Source of the DNA: an uncultured Fusobacterium sp.
Lineage (GTDB): Bacteria; Fusobacteriota; Fusobacteriia; Fusobacteriales; Fusobacteriaceae
NCBI GenBank assembly: GCA_900543175.1
Contig: UQQO01000009.1
Span: 1 to 32,289 of the forward strand
Reading direction: 5' to 3'
Length of the DNA: 32,289 nucleotides
Shown here: positions 14,095 to 23,391 of the stretch, piece by piece
How the letters are laid out: each line of letters opens with the position of its first letter
Numbering within the stretch: position 1 is the stretch's first letter
Notes under the pieces: model-generated
Databases searched by the model: none
What the model was told of the DNA's origin: nothing
What the model saw: the letters and a program-made list of their open reading frames with translations, nothing else
Position numbers and translations under genes: made by a program

Positions 14095-14781
14095 ATGAAA
14101 AAAGTAATAAGAGGAAATACATATTTATATTTTAATGATGAAAAAAGTTTAGAATTTTTTGATTTAATTGAAAATAATAGATATAAATTGATAAAAGTTT
14201 TAAAAGATGATCAGAGAAGTTATGTAGCACTAATAGAAATTCAAGGGGAAAAATATATTTATAAAAGACCAATAGAGAAAAATAGTAGAAAATGGCAGAG
14301 ATTTTTATCTATTTTTAGAGGTAGTGAAAGTAAGAGAGAGTTTAAAAATATAGAAAAGATTAGAGAAGTAGGACTTAATGGAGCAGAACCATATTTAGCT
14401 GCGGAGAAGAAAAAAGGCTTAGTAGTATATGATTCCTATCTGATCTATGGATATATAGATGGTAGAGAGAGTAGCTTTAAAGATATAAAATTAATAATGT
14501 CAGAGTTAAGAAAGATACATAGCTTAGGTTATCTGCATGGAGACTCACATATGAATAATTTCCTTATAAAAGGAGAAAAGGTATATCTTATTGATACAAA
14601 ACTTCTTTGGAATAAATATGGAGGATTTGGAAGAGCCTTTGAGTTTATGTATTTAGAAGAGAGCTGTCCTCAAGAGATAGATTATGATAAAGAGAGCATA
14701 TATTATAAAGGAGCAAAGGGATTAAGAAACTATTTAACTTTTTTAGCTAAAATAAAAAGTATTAGGAGAAAAAAGAAGTGA
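14095..14781 (+). CDS. LPS core heptose kinase-like protein (RfaY/WaaY family)
   Basis: A 228-residue protein-kinase-fold enzyme. After an N-terminal lobe with EKYIYKRP as the likely ATP-anchoring Lys strand comes the catalytic loop LHGDSHMNNFLI (HGD-x4-N) and LIDTK in place of the DFG motif. This arrangement, with the small size, is that of the LPS core kinases WaaY/RfaY, which phosphorylate heptose. It starts 2 nt after the waaF-like gene and its stop overlaps the next GTG start, so translation is likely coupled. Without biochemical data it could also be another lipopolysaccharide or small-molecule kinase of this fold. Confidence 0.8.
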   Translation: MKKVIRGNTYLYFNDEKSLEFFDLIENNRYKLIKVLKDDQRSYVALIEIQGEKYIYKRPIEKNSRKWQRFLSIFRGSESKREFKNIEKIREVGLNGAEPYLAAEKKKGLVVYDSYLIYGYIDGRESSFKDIKLIMSELRKIHSLGYLHGDSHMNNFLIKGEKVYLIDTKLLWNKYGGFGRAFEFMYLEESCPQEIDYDKESIYYKGAKGLRNYLTFLAKIKSIRRKKK

Positions 14782-15767
14782 AAATATTAGTTATAAGGCT
14801 TAGTTCAATAGGGGATATAATATTGACTACACCTGTATTAAAAGCTTTTAAGGAAAAGTATCCAGAGGCAACTATAGATTTTCTTGTGTTAGATAAATTT
14901 AAAGCTGCAATAGAGGGATTACCATATATAGATAATCTAATTCTTTTTAATAAAAAAGAGAATGATGGCTTGAAGAATATGAAGATCTTTGCAGAAAAAT
15001 TAAGATCTAACAATTATGATTATGTTTTTGATCTTCACTCAAAGCTGAGATCAAAGGTTATATCTAAACATCTAGGAGTTAAGTGTTATAGATATAGAAA
15101 AAGAAGTTGGTGGAAAACACTTTTAGTTAAATTAAGATTGATAAAATATGAAGTAGATGATACTATTGTAAAAAATTATTTTGGTGCATTTAAAAATTTT
15201 GGATTGGAGTATAAAGGGGAAGATCTAACTTTTTCTTTTCCTAGTGGCATGGAAGAAAAGTTTAATGAATATGTTGATCTGCCAGTAATGGCTCCTGGAG
15301 CATCAAAAAATACAAAAAAATGGACTCCTGAAGGGTTTGGAACTCTAGCTAAACTTATTTTTGAAAAATATGGAAAGGAAACTGTTCTCATAGGTGGAAA
15401 AGAGGATATAGAAGTTTGTAATAAGATCAATGAGATCAGTGGTGGGCACACAATAAATTTAGCTGGAAAGTTATCACTTAAAGAGAGTGGAGCTTTACTA
15501 AGTAGAGCTAAATTTTTAGTCACTAATGATTCAGGACCATTTCATATAGCTAGAGGGGTTAAATGTAAAACCTTTGTTATATTTGGACCTACAAGTCCAG
15601 GAATGTTTGACTTTGGAGAAAATGATACATTAATTTATAGTGGTGAAAGTTGTGCTCCTTGCAGTTTACATGGAGATAAAGTTTGCCCTAAACATCACTT
15701 TAATTGTATGAAGAATATAAAAGGTGAGATGATTTTAAAAGAGATAGAGAAAAAAATAAAATTATAA
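14778..15767 (+). CDS. GT9 heptosyltransferase (WaaF/WaaC-like)
   Basis: A 329-residue family 9 glycosyltransferase. It opens with [20 protein letters not shown], has [20 protein letters not shown] and [14 protein letters not shown] in the donor half, and ends with [20 protein letters not shown], like the waaF-like gene upstream. The GTG start (14778) overlaps the kinase stop as GTGA, with AGGAG 9 nt upstream. It is the third GT9 gene of the operon, so the inner core probably carries several heptoses. WaaC versus WaaF type cannot be settled by eye. Confidence 0.87.
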   Translation: MKILVIRLSSIGDIILTTPVLKAFKEKYPEATIDFLVLDKFKAAIEGLPYIDNLILFNKKENDGLKNMKIFAEKLRSNNYDYVFDLHSKLRSKVISKHLGVKCYRYRKRSWWKTLLVKLRLIKYEVDDTIVKNYFGAFKNFGLEYKGEDLTFSFPSGMEEKFNEYVDLPVMAPGASKNTKKWTPEGFGTLAKLIFEKYGKETVLIGGKEDIEVCNKINEISGGHTINLAGKLSLKESGALLSRAKFLVTNDSGPFHIARGVKCKTFVIFGPTSPGMFDFGENDTLIYSGESCAPCSLHGDKVCPKHHFNCMKNIKGEMILKEIEKKIKL

Positions 15768-15786
15768 AAGTGAGGGTGGTAGAAGA

Positions 15787-16872
15787 ATGGCAAAAGCAAA
15801 AGAAAAAAACGAGATAAACGAGAAAGAAAAAGCACTTGAACTTGCAATGAAACAGATAAGAAAAGATTTTGGTGATGGATCTATAATGAAATTAGGAGAT
15901 AACCAAAATATGAATGTAGAGGTAATATCTACTGGAAGTATAAATCTTGATGCAGCTTTAGGACAAGGAGGAGTACCTAGAGGAAGAATAGTTGAGATCT
16001 ATGGAGCAGAGAGTTCAGGTAAAACAACGATAGCTCTTCACATAGCAGCAGAGGCACAAAAAGAGGGAGGAATAGTTGCATTTATAGATGCTGAACATGC
16101 TCTTGACCCTGTGTATGCTAAAGCTTTAGGTGTTGATATAGATGAACTTTTAATATCTCAACCAGATTATGGGGAACAAGCTATGGAGATAGCTGATATG
16201 TTAGTGAGATCTGGAGCAGTAGATCTTATTGTAGTTGACTCAGTAGCAGCTCTTGTACCTAAGACAGAGATAGATGGAGAGATGTCAGATCAACAGATGG
16301 GACTTCAAGCTAGACTTATGTCAAAGGCTCTTAGAAAATTAACAGCAACTTTAAATAAATCAAAAACAACTATGATATTTATAAACCAAATCAGAGATAA
16401 GATAGGTGGATTTGGTTTTGGTCCTCAAACAACAACTACTGGAGGAAAAGCTCTGAAATTCTATGCATCTGTTAGAATGGAAGTAAAAAGAGTTGGACAA
16501 GTAAAACAAGGTGATGAAGTTATAGGAAATGAAACTTTAGTAAAAATAACTAAAAATAAGATAGCTCCACCATTTAAAGAGGCATCTTTCCAAATTATGT
16601 ACGGTAAAGGAATCTCAAGAGTTGGAGAGATCTTGGATATGGCTTTAGATAATGATATAGTATCTAAATCAGGAGCTTGGTTTAGTTTTGGAGACATTAG
16701 ACTTGGACAAGGAAAAGAAAATGTAAAAGCTAGACTTGAAAATGAACCAGAGTTATTAGAAAAGATTGAAGAGGAAGTAAGAAAAATTTTAAATAAAGGT
16801 AAGGAAGAAGAGTCTACAGAAGAGATATTGGAAGTAAAAGAGGGAGTTTTAGATTTTGATGAAGAGATATAG
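15787..16872 (+). CDS. recA: Recombinase RecA
   Basis: A 361-residue DNA strand-exchange ATPase central to homologous recombination and repair. Walker A is GAESSGKT, Walker B is [12 protein letters not shown], loop L1 has [28 protein letters not shown] sequence, and [22 protein letters not shown] spans loop L2. The acidic C-terminal tail (from about residue 335) is normal. GAGGGTGG precedes the ATG. It begins 19 nt after the heptosyltransferase gene, with no promoter, terminator or LexA-type operator between them, and overlaps recX by 14 nt. Confidence 0.98.
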   Translation: MAKAKEKNEINEKEKALELAMKQIRKDFGDGSIMKLGDNQNMNVEVISTGSINLDAALGQGGVPRGRIVEIYGAESSGKTTIALHIAAEAQKEGGIVAFIDAEHALDPVYAKALGVDIDELLISQPDYGEQAMEIADMLVRSGAVDLIVVDSVAALVPKTEIDGEMSDQQMGLQARLMSKALRKLTATLNKSKTTMIFINQIRDKIGGFGFGPQTTTTGGKALKFYASVRMEVKRVGQVKQGDEVIGNETLVKITKNKIAPPFKEASFQIMYGKGISRVGEILDMALDNDIVSKSGAWFSFGDIRLGQGKENVKARLENEPELLEKIEEEVRKILNKGKEEESTEEILEVKEGVLDFDEEI

Positions 16873-17404
16873 TCTAAAAGGAAATAAAATATATTTTGAT
16901 GAAGAATTTTTTATTGACTTGAACAAGCAGACTATAGCAGAATATGAGCTTCAAAAGAGAAATGAGATCTCAGAGGAAGAGTATTATCAAATTATAAGAA
17001 GAAGGGTTTTAAGTATGGGATATTTCCTACTGAGCAAGAAGGATTATCCCATTAAAGAGTTTACAACAAAACTTATTACAAAATATCGTGAAAAAGAGAT
17101 AGTAGAAGAGATAATAGATGAATTTATAGAAAAAGGTTATTTAGATGATATGGAATATGGAAGATGCTATATAAAAACTCACAATTATGGGAGAAAAAAA
17201 ATGGAGTTTATGCTTTTCCAGAAAGGACTCTCTTCAGATATTATAAGGGACTTATTAAATGATAATTCAGAGAATGAACTAGAAGAGATAAAAAGATTGT
17301 GGTTAAGATTAGGAGAGAAGGAAAAGGATAAAAAAATAGTTTCTCTTATGAGAAAAGGTTTTCAATATAGGGATATAAAAAAAGCAATTTCAGAATTAGA
17401 GTAG
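16859..17404 (+). CDS. recX: Regulatory protein RecX
   Basis: A 181-residue all-helical modulator of RecA filaments. The recognisable RecX repeats run from about residue 45: [44 protein letters not shown], and [21 protein letters not shown]. The N-terminal ~40 residues are a beta-rich extension, as in longer Firmicute RecX proteins. ATG 16859 overlaps the end of recA by 14 nt, with GGGAG 12 nt upstream; TTG 16856 is a possible alternative start that adds one residue. Co-translation with recA is likely. Confidence 0.88.
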   Translation: MKRYSLKGNKIYFDEEFFIDLNKQTIAEYELQKRNEISEEEYYQIIRRRVLSMGYFLLSKKDYPIKEFTTKLITKYREKEIVEEIIDEFIEKGYLDDMEYGRCYIKTHNYGRKKMEFMLFQKGLSSDIIRDLLNDNSENELEEIKRLWLRLGEKEKDKKIVSLMRKGFQYRDIKKAISELE

Positions 17405-17417
17405 TAGTGGAGGAAAA

Positions 17418-18152
17418 ATGTTAGGTTTAATTTTAGCTTCATTAACAGGATTTTTTTTATTCTCTTTTATAAGTATAGCTTATCTTCCTAAAATTAGAAC
17501 AATGGAAGAGAGAGCAGGAGTAGAGTATGCAAGAAAAAAATTAAAGTGGTTATCTGAACAGATTTTAAAAAGTTTAGATGTAAAATTGGATATAAAATAT
17601 AAGAATAGAGAAGCTATAGACTCTTTGGATAAAAAAGAGGGAGTTATTTTTGTATGCAACCATCAAAGCAATTTAGATATTCCTGCTATTGTAACAGCTC
17701 TTCATATGGATGTTGGATTTGTAGCTAAACATGAGATGAAGAGATGGCCTTTTTTTGGAACTTGGATGAAAAAAAGTAACTGTGTATTTTTAAATAGGGA
17801 AAATCCAAGAGAGGGGATAAAAGATATAAAAAAAGCAGTTGAACTTATAAAAGAAGGTTATCCAACAGTTATTTTTCCAGAGGGGGAGAGAAGTTTAACT
17901 GGGAAAATACTGAATTTTAAAAAAGGTAGTTTTAAATTAGCAACTGAAACTAATGGGATCATAGTTCCCTTGACACTGAAAGGAACATATGATATTCAAC
18001 CGAGAGGAACATTGAAAATGGCAAGGGGGAAAAAAGTAACCCTTGTAGTAGATGAACCTATCTTTGTAAAAAATCTTTCTAAAGATGAAGAAAAGGTGCT
18101 AGCTACTACTGTTAGAGATAAAATAGTAGAAAATTTTGAAAAGATAAAATAA
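17418..18152 (+). CDS. plsC: 1-acyl-sn-glycerol-3-phosphate acyltransferase
   Basis: A 244-residue membrane-bound enzyme making phosphatidic acid from lysophosphatidic acid. One N-terminal membrane helix (residues 2-22) precedes the acyltransferase motifs: NHQSNLD (the H-x4-D catalytic motif), FLNRENPREG, FPEGERS and a VPLTLKGT-type fourth block. GGAGG lies 5-9 nt before the ATG, 13 nt after recX. It appears to be the last gene of the operon; the next promoter starts only 7 nt after its stop. Confidence 0.93.
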   Translation: MLGLILASLTGFFLFSFISIAYLPKIRTMEERAGVEYARKKLKWLSEQILKSLDVKLDIKYKNREAIDSLDKKEGVIFVCNHQSNLDIPAIVTALHMDVGFVAKHEMKRWPFFGTWMKKSNCVFLNRENPREGIKDIKKAVELIKEGYPTVIFPEGERSLTGKILNFKKGSFKLATETNGIIVPLTLKGTYDIQPRGTLKMARGKKVTLVVDEPIFVKNLSKDEEKVLATTVRDKIVENFEKIK

Positions 18153-18159
18153 ATTTTAG

Positions 18160-18188
18160 TTGACACTTATTTTATAAAATGATATTCT
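18160..18188 (+). promoter_or_regulatory. Promoter P1 of pflB (riboswitch transcript)
   Basis: TTGACA (18160-18165) and TATTCT (18183-18188) are 17 nt apart, and a TG one base before the -10 makes it an extended type. The ZTP aptamer begins right after. Confidence 0.8.
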
Positions 18189-18190
18189 TT

Positions 18191-18264
18191 AATTAGTTAT
18201 ACGACTGACGGAAGTGGAATAAACCACATGAAGTATAATGTAATTAATGCCGACCGTCTGGGCA
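18191..18264 (+). promoter_or_regulatory. ZTP riboswitch (pfl motif)
   Basis: The aptamer hallmarks are present: ACGACTGACGGAA (18201-18213), a GTGG...CCAC hairpin (18214-18217 with 18224-18227), a P1 from TTATAC (18197-18202) and GTATAA (18233-18238), and the 3' module GCCGACCGTCTGGGCA (18249-18264), close to the GCCGCCTGGGCA core of the family. The family senses ZTP/ZMP, alarmones of low 10-formyl-tetrahydrofolate, and was named for its link to pfl genes. The 3' module doubles as the 5' arm of a terminator, so ligand should relieve termination of pflB. Confidence 0.9.
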
Positions 18265-18290
18265 ATAAGCCTAGTCTGTCGGCTTTTTTT
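18249..18290 (+). terminator. ZTP-controlled terminator
   Basis: GCCGAC (18249-18254) pairs with GTCGGC (18278-18283) and CTGGGC with GCCTAG around AATAA, followed by seven T. Formation competes with the aptamer's pseudoknot. Confidence 0.92.
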
Positions 18291-18339
18291 ATACCTATAA
18301 ATAAGTTTTTAAAAATATTTGAATGTTAAAATATAATTA

Positions 18340-18368
18340 TTGACATAATTAGTAAAGAATGGTAAACT
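18340..18368 (+). promoter_or_regulatory. Promoter P2 of pflB, downstream of the riboswitch
   Basis: TTGACA (18340-18345) and TAAACT (18363-18368) are 17 nt apart, past the riboswitch terminator and 68 nt before pflB. A short CAGT/ACTG dyad set lies between it and the gene. Confidence 0.65.
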
Positions 18369-18435
18369 AATATTGCTTTAGTAGTCAGTAACTGGTAGAT
18401 CAGTTTTAAATATTAAATATTATCAGGAGGTTAAA

Positions 18436-20664
18436 ATGAAATATTGGAATGGTTTTGTAGGGGAACTTTGGAAAAATGAGATCAATGTAAGAGATTTTAT
18501 TCAATGTAACTATACTCCATATACTGGAGATGACTCTTTCTTAGAGGATGCAACAGAAAATACTAAAAAAGTATGGAACAAACTTACAGAGATGTTCAAA
18601 GTTGAAAGAGAAAAGGGAATTTATGATGCAGAAACAAAAATTCCTCAAGCTATTGATGCTTATGGACCAGGATATATTGATAAAGATGCAGAAGTTATAG
18701 TTGGACTTCAAACAGATGCACCTTTAAAAAGAGGAATCTTCCCTAAAGGTGGATTAAGAATGGTAAAAAACTCTTTAGAAGCTTTTGGATATGAGATTGA
18801 TCCTTTAACTGAAGAGATATTTACAAAATATAGAAAAACTCACAATGAGGGAGTATTCTCAGCTTATACAGATGAAATGAAAGCTTGTAGAAAATCTGGT
18901 ATCATTACTGGACTTCCAGATGCTTATGGAAGAGGAAGAATAATAGGAGATTATAGAAGAGTACCTCTTTATGGAGTAGATAGACTGATAGAAGATAAAC
19001 AACAACAGATGAAACTTCTTGAAGTTGCAGAGATGGATGATGAAACTATCAGAAGAAGAGAAGAAATTTTTGAACAAATTAAAGCTTTAAAAAGTTTTGT
19101 AAAAATGGGACAAGCTTATGGATTTGATCTTTCAAGACCAGCTGAAAATGCAAAAGAAGCAGTACAATATCTATATTTTGGATATTTAGCAGCTGTAAAA
19201 GATCAAGATGGAGCAGCTATGTCATTAGGAAGAACATCTACTTTCTTAGATATCTATATTCAAAGAGATCTAGAAAATGGAGTTATTACAGAGAAAGAAG
19301 CTCAAGAGCTAATTGATCAATTTATTATAAAATTAAGAATAGTTAGATTCTTGAGAACTCCTGAATATGATGCACTATTCTCTGGAGATCCAACTTGGAC
19401 AACAGAATCTCTTGGAGGACAAGGGGTAGATGGAAGAACTTTAGTAACGAAAACATCATTTAGATATTTACATACTCTATATAATTTAGGACCAGCACCA
19501 GAACCAAATATGACAGTTCTATGGTCAGTAAGCTCTCCAGAAAACTGGAAAAACTTCTGTGCAAAGGTATCTATTGATACATCAGCAGTTCAATATGAAA
19601 ATGATGATCTAATGAGACCAGAATTTGGTGATGATTATGGAATCGCTTGTTGTGTATCTCCTATGAAGATAGGAAAAGGAATGCAATTCTTTGGAGCTAG
19701 AGCAAACTTACCAAAAACTCTACTATATGCTTTAAATGGTGGAAGAGATGAGAAGAGTGGAGTTCAAGTTGCACCAAAATTTGCTCCAGTAACAGGAGAT
19801 TACCTAGAGTTTAAAGATGTAATGGAAAAATTTGAGCAAATGATGAAGTGGTTAGCTGGAGTTTATGTAAATGCACTAAAAATAATTCACTATATGCACG
19901 ATAAATATGCTTATGAAGCTTTTGAAATGGCTCTTCATGATTTAGATATTGAAAGAACTCAAGCAACTGGAATAGCTGGACTTTCAATAGTAGCAGACTC
20001 ACTAGCAGCTATAAGAGATAGCAAAGTAAAAGTTATAAGAAATGAAAGTGGACTTATTGTTGATTTTGAAAGAGAAGGAGAATATGTTTCATTTGGAAAT
20101 AATGAAGATTCTACAGATGACATTGCTGTAATGGTAACAGAGAAATTCATGAACTACCTAAGAACACATGAAACATATAGACATTCAAGAGCTACTCAAT
20201 CAATTCTTACAATAACATCAAATGTTGTATATGGTAAGAAAACAGGAAACACTCCTGATGGAAGAAGAGCAGGAGCTCCATTCTCTCCAGGAGCTAACCC
20301 AATGAATGGAAGAGATACAAGAGGAGCAATAGCATCTCTAGCATCAGTAGCTAAACTTCCATTCCACCATGCAAATGATGGAATATCTTATACATTTGCA
20401 ATAGCTCCAAATGCACTAGGAAAAACAGCTGAAGACAGAATAGAAAATCTTGTTTCTATGATGGATGGATATTTCACTCCACAAGGGGGACAACATCTAA
20501 ATGTCAATGTATTTAATAGAGAGCTACTTGAAGATGCAATGGAAAATCCTGAAAAATATCCACAATTAACTATTAGAGTTTCTGGATATGCAGTAAACTT
20601 TGTAAGATTAACTAGAGAGCAACAACTAGATGTTCTTTCAAGAACAATTAATAGTAGAATGTAA
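18436..20664 (+). CDS. pflB: Pyruvate formate-lyase (formate C-acetyltransferase)
   Basis: A 742-residue glycyl-radical enzyme turning pyruvate and CoA into acetyl-CoA and formate in fermentative metabolism. The active-site pair is Cys405-Cys406 (GIACCVSPM) and the radical Gly717 sits in RVSGYAVNF near the C-terminus; the cysteine pair distinguishes PFL from glycerol dehydratase-type relatives. AGGAGG lies before the ATG. Expression appears doubly controlled: P1 through a ZTP riboswitch and P2 downstream of it. The radical is inserted by the activase at 20731, which follows after a terminator, so structural enzyme should outnumber activase. Confidence 0.98.
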   Translation: MKYWNGFVGELWKNEINVRDFIQCNYTPYTGDDSFLEDATENTKKVWNKLTEMFKVEREKGIYDAETKIPQAIDAYGPGYIDKDAEVIVGLQTDAPLKRGIFPKGGLRMVKNSLEAFGYEIDPLTEEIFTKYRKTHNEGVFSAYTDEMKACRKSGIITGLPDAYGRGRIIGDYRRVPLYGVDRLIEDKQQQMKLLEVAEMDDETIRRREEIFEQIKALKSFVKMGQAYGFDLSRPAENAKEAVQYLYFGYLAAVKDQDGAAMSLGRTSTFLDIYIQRDLENGVITEKEAQELIDQFIIKLRIVRFLRTPEYDALFSGDPTWTTESLGGQGVDGRTLVTKTSFRYLHTLYNLGPAPEPNMTVLWSVSSPENWKNFCAKVSIDTSAVQYENDDLMRPEFGDDYGIACCVSPMKIGKGMQFFGARANLPKTLLYALNGGRDEKSGVQVAPKFAPVTGDYLEFKDVMEKFEQMMKWLAGVYVNALKIIHYMHDKYAYEAFEMALHDLDIERTQATGIAGLSIVADSLAAIRDSKVKVIRNESGLIVDFEREGEYVSFGNNEDSTDDIAVMVTEKFMNYLRTHETYRHSRATQSILTITSNVVYGKKTGNTPDGRRAGAPFSPGANPMNGRDTRGAIASLASVAKLPFHHANDGISYTFAIAPNALGKTAEDRIENLVSMMDGYFTPQGGQHLNVNVFNRELLEDAMENPEKYPQLTIRVSGYAVNFVRLTREQQLDVLSRTINSRM

Positions 20665-20681
20665 TAAAATAGCAAATTATC

Positions 20682-20708
20682 AAAAGGGGCAACTATATGC
20701 CCCTTTTT
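20682..20708 (+). terminator. Terminator between pflB and pflA
   Basis: AAAAGGGGCA (20682-20691) and TGCCCCTTTT (20698-20707) form a 10-bp stem around six nucleotides, then T. No clear promoter follows before pflA, so it probably attenuates rather than separates the genes. Confidence 0.88.
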
Positions 20709-20730
20709 GAAATTTAATGGAGGGTGAAAT

Positions 20731-21471
20731 ATGGAAAATAAAAATATTATTGGTAATATACACTCTTATGAGAGTTTTGGAACTGTTGACGGACCAGGGA
20801 TAAGATTTGTTCTTTTTTTACAAGGGTGTCCTTTGAGATGTAAATTTTGTCACAACCCAGATACTTGGAATTTAACTGGTGGAAAGATAAGAGAATCTGC
20901 TAAGGCAACTTTTGAGAAAATAAAAAAATATAAGGGGTATTTTGGAAAAAAAGGAGGAGTTACTGTAACAGGAGGAGAGCCTCTTCTTCAAGCTGAATTT
21001 ATTTTAGAACTTTTTAAATTGTGCAAGGAAGAGGGAATACATACTGCTATTGATACTTCAGGATATATTTTTAATGATAAAGTTAAAGAGGTTTTAGAAT
21101 ATACAGATCTTGTTTTATTGGATATAAAAGCTATTGATGAAAAGGTATATAAGGAATTAACAAGAGTAGAATTAAAAAATACCCTTGAGTTTGCTAAATA
21201 TCTAAAAGAGATTGGGAAAAAGGTTTGGATTAGACATGTAGTAGTACCAAATATTACAGATAATGATGAGCTTTTAGATAAACTTGCTCAATATGTATCT
21301 ACTTTAGATAATGTTGAAAGAGTAGAGATATTACCTTATCATAGATTGGGAGAGTTTAAATACAAAGAATTAGGAATGAAATATGCTCTTGAAGGGGTAG
21401 AAGAGCTTTCAAAAGAGAGAACTGAAAATGCTAAGTCTATATTTGCAAGATATAATTTAAAAGTTAATTAG
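20731..21471 (+). CDS. pflA: Pyruvate formate-lyase-activating enzyme
   Basis: A 246-residue radical SAM enzyme that abstracts hydrogen from the PFL glycine. The [4Fe-4S] motif is C33-x3-C37-x2-C40 (GCPLRCKFCHNPDTW), followed by the SAM-binding VTVTGGEPLLQ and later IDTSGY, LDIKAID and RHVVVPNITDN. Length and order are those of the compact, single-cluster activases; it has no extra ferredoxin domain. GGAGGGTG precedes the ATG. It depends on read-through from pflB. Confidence 0.96.
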   Translation: MENKNIIGNIHSYESFGTVDGPGIRFVLFLQGCPLRCKFCHNPDTWNLTGGKIRESAKATFEKIKKYKGYFGKKGGVTVTGGEPLLQAEFILELFKLCKEEGIHTAIDTSGYIFNDKVKEVLEYTDLVLLDIKAIDEKVYKELTRVELKNTLEFAKYLKEIGKKVWIRHVVVPNITDNDELLDKLAQYVSTLDNVERVEILPYHRLGEFKYKELGMKYALEGVEELSKERTENAKSIFARYNLKVN

Positions 21472-21497
21472 AAAAAACAGATTTTTTCCTTAAAAAA

Positions 21498-21506
21498 TGA
21501 TATAAT
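21498..21506 (+). promoter_or_regulatory. Extended -10 promoter of tsaD
   Basis: TGATATAAT (21498-21506) lies 38 nt before tsaD. No -35 match is visible, which is acceptable for an extended -10. Confidence 0.6.
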
Positions 21507-21543
21507 ACTCAAGAGAATGTAACAAGAAAAAAGGAGGAAATTT

Positions 21544-22566
21544 ATGATTATTTTAGGAATTGAAAGTTCGTGTGATGAAACTTCCATAGCTGTCTTAAAA
21601 GATGGTAAAGAGATATTATCAAATAAAATTTCATCTCAAATAGCAATTCATAAAGAGTATGGAGGAGTAGTTCCAGAAATTGCTTCAAGACAACATATTA
21701 AAAATATTGCAGCTATTTTAGATGAAGCATTAGCAGAAGCTCAAATAACATTAGATGATGTAGATTATATTGCAGTAACATATGCACCAGGACTTATAGG
21801 AGCATTGTTAGTTGGGGTTTCTTTTGCAAAAGGATTATCATATGCTCATAATATACCAATAATTCCAGTACATCATATTAAAGGACATATATATGCTAAC
21901 TTTTTAGAGCATGATATAAAACTTCCATGTATAGCATTAGTAGTTTCAGGAGGGCATACTAATATTGTATTTATGGGAGAAGATCATAAATTTGTAAATT
22001 TAGGTGGAACTTTAGATGATGCAGTTGGAGAAAGCTGTGATAAAGTTGCAAGAGTATTGGGAATTGGATATCCTGGAGGTCCTGTAATAGATAGAATGTA
22101 CTATGAAGGAGATAGAAATTTTCTTCAAATTCCAGAACCTAAAGTTGGAGAGTACGACTTTAGCTTTTCAGGAATTAAAACTGCTGTAATAAACTTTGTA
22201 AATAAGATGAAGATGAAAGGTGAAGATTTTAAACAAGAGGACTTAGCAGCTTCATTCTTAGGAAAAGTTGTGGATATTTTATGTAAGAAAACATTGAAAG
22301 CAGCTAAGGACAAAAATGTTAAGACTATTATTTTAGCTGGAGGGGTTGCAGCTAACTCATTGTTGAGAAGTCAACTAACAGAAGAGGCTAAAAAGCTAGG
22401 AATAGGTGTTTATTATCCATCTATGAAACTATGTACAGATAATGCAGCTATGATAGCTGAAGCAGCTTACTATAAGGTAAAATGTGCAAAAAATCCTGAA
22501 GATTGTTTTGCAGGACTAGAACTTAATGGAATAGCATCACTAGAAGTTACAAAAGATATGTATTAA
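21544..22566 (+). CDS. tsaD: tRNA N6-threonylcarbamoyladenosine transferase TsaD
   Basis: A 340-residue ASKHA-fold enzyme that, with TsaB and TsaE, transfers threonylcarbamoyl to A37 of ANN-decoding tRNAs. It starts with GIESSCDETSIAVL, has the metal-binding HHIKGHIYANF (H-x3-H), the nucleotide-site LVVSGGHTN, GGTLDDAVGESCDKVARVLG and the late AGGVAANSLLR and TDNAAMIA. GGAGG precedes the ATG. tsaB, tsaC and tsaE are not in the window. It may be transcribed with the LysE-family gene 41 nt downstream. Confidence 0.97.
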   Translation: MIILGIESSCDETSIAVLKDGKEILSNKISSQIAIHKEYGGVVPEIASRQHIKNIAAILDEALAEAQITLDDVDYIAVTYAPGLIGALLVGVSFAKGLSYAHNIPIIPVHHIKGHIYANFLEHDIKLPCIALVVSGGHTNIVFMGEDHKFVNLGGTLDDAVGESCDKVARVLGIGYPGGPVIDRMYYEGDRNFLQIPEPKVGEYDFSFSGIKTAVINFVNKMKMKGEDFKQEDLAASFLGKVVDILCKKTLKAAKDKNVKTIILAGGVAANSLLRSQLTEEAKKLGIGVYYPSMKLCTDNAAMIAEAAYYKVKCAKNPEDCFAGLELNGIASLEVTKDMY

Positions 22567-22607
22567 AACTAAAAAATAAAAATATATAAAATTAAGGGGT
22601 ATGGAAT

Positions 22608-23225
22608 ATGAAATATTTTTTACAGGGAATCACTATGGGGCTAGCTTATGTTGCTCCGATAGGGCTACAAAATCTTTTTGTAATTAACACAGCTCTAACT
22701 CAAAAGAGAAGTAGAGCATATCTAACAGCACTAATAGTTATCTTTTTTGATGTAACTTTAGCTTTAGCTTGTTTCTTTGGGGTAGGAACAATAATGGAAA
22801 AATCAAAGTTGTTAGAATTGGCAATACTATTAGTGGGAAGTATTATAGTTATCTGGATTGGAATAGGACTTTTAAGATCTAAAGGGAGTATGGATAGCTC
22901 AACAGATGTTAATGTCCCTATATTAAAAGTAATAACTACTGCCTGTGTTGTAACTTGGTTTAATCCTCAAGCTATAATTGATGGAAGTATGATGTTAGGA
23001 GCATTTAGAGCATCTCTTCCTAAAGAGGAAGGGTTAAAGTTTATTGCTGGGGTTACATCTGCATCATGTTTATGGTTTACAGGAATAACAACATTTATTT
23101 CGGTTTTTAGTAGTAAATTTACAGATAAGATACTACGTGGAATAAATATTGTGTGTGGAGCAGTAATTGTATTTTATGGTTTGAAATTATTCTATACATT
23201 TATTCAATTAGTAACTAATAGATAA
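22608..23225 (+). CDS. LysE-family amino-acid exporter
   Basis: A 205-residue inner-membrane protein with six hydrophobic segments, matching the LysE/ArgO exporters of basic amino acids. The family's N-terminal signature appears as AYVAPIGLQNLFVINTAL, and the mid-protein WFNPQAIIDG block corresponds to the conserved WLNPHVYLD region. AAGGGGT precedes the ATG. Export of lysine or arginine is inferred from family. It lacks a riboswitch of its own, unlike the probable lysine importer at 456-2048. A strong terminator follows. Confidence 0.88.
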   Translation: MKYFLQGITMGLAYVAPIGLQNLFVINTALTQKRSRAYLTALIVIFFDVTLALACFFGVGTIMEKSKLLELAILLVGSIIVIWIGIGLLRSKGSMDSSTDVNVPILKVITTACVVTWFNPQAIIDGSMMLGAFRASLPKEEGLKFIAGVTSASCLWFTGITTFISVFSSKFTDKILRGINIVCGAVIVFYGLKLFYTFIQLVTNR

Positions 23226-23230
23226 AAATA

Positions 23231-23272
23231 AGAGGTTACCTTTCTAATTTAATTAGAGAAGTAACCTTTTTT
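23231..23272 (+). terminator. Terminator after the LysE-family gene
   Basis: AGGTTAC (23233-23239) pairs with GTAACCT (23261-23267), extended by TCTAAT/ATTAGA further in, followed by T. Confidence 0.88.
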
Positions 23273-23287
23273 AATATAAACTATAAT

Positions 23288-23382
23288 TTATCTAGCTAAG
23301 CTCAGTTATCTAGCACATCGCTAGGTTTTGACAAAGTACCTTTGTTATTTGTGAGTATTAGCCAAGCTAAGTTATCAAAACT
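23288..23382. repeat. Structured intergenic segment with internal repeats
   Basis: TTATCTAGC occurs twice directly (23288-23296, 23306-23314); CTAGC-N5-GCTAG (23310-23324) and ACAAAG-TAC-CTTTGT (23331-23345) are perfect small hairpins. GTTTTGA near 23325 can pair with TCAAAAC near 23375 to close a larger structure, and AAGCT-AGTTATC recurs near 23365. No open frame is present. It may be one end of a composite repeat that includes 23392-23550. Confidence 0.5.
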
Positions 23383-23391
23383 TATATTTTA

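Noticed and set aside
15768..15786. LexA/SOS operator before recA
   Set aside because: Neither the Firmicute nor the proteobacterial LexA consensus occurs in the gap or the preceding ~100 bases.
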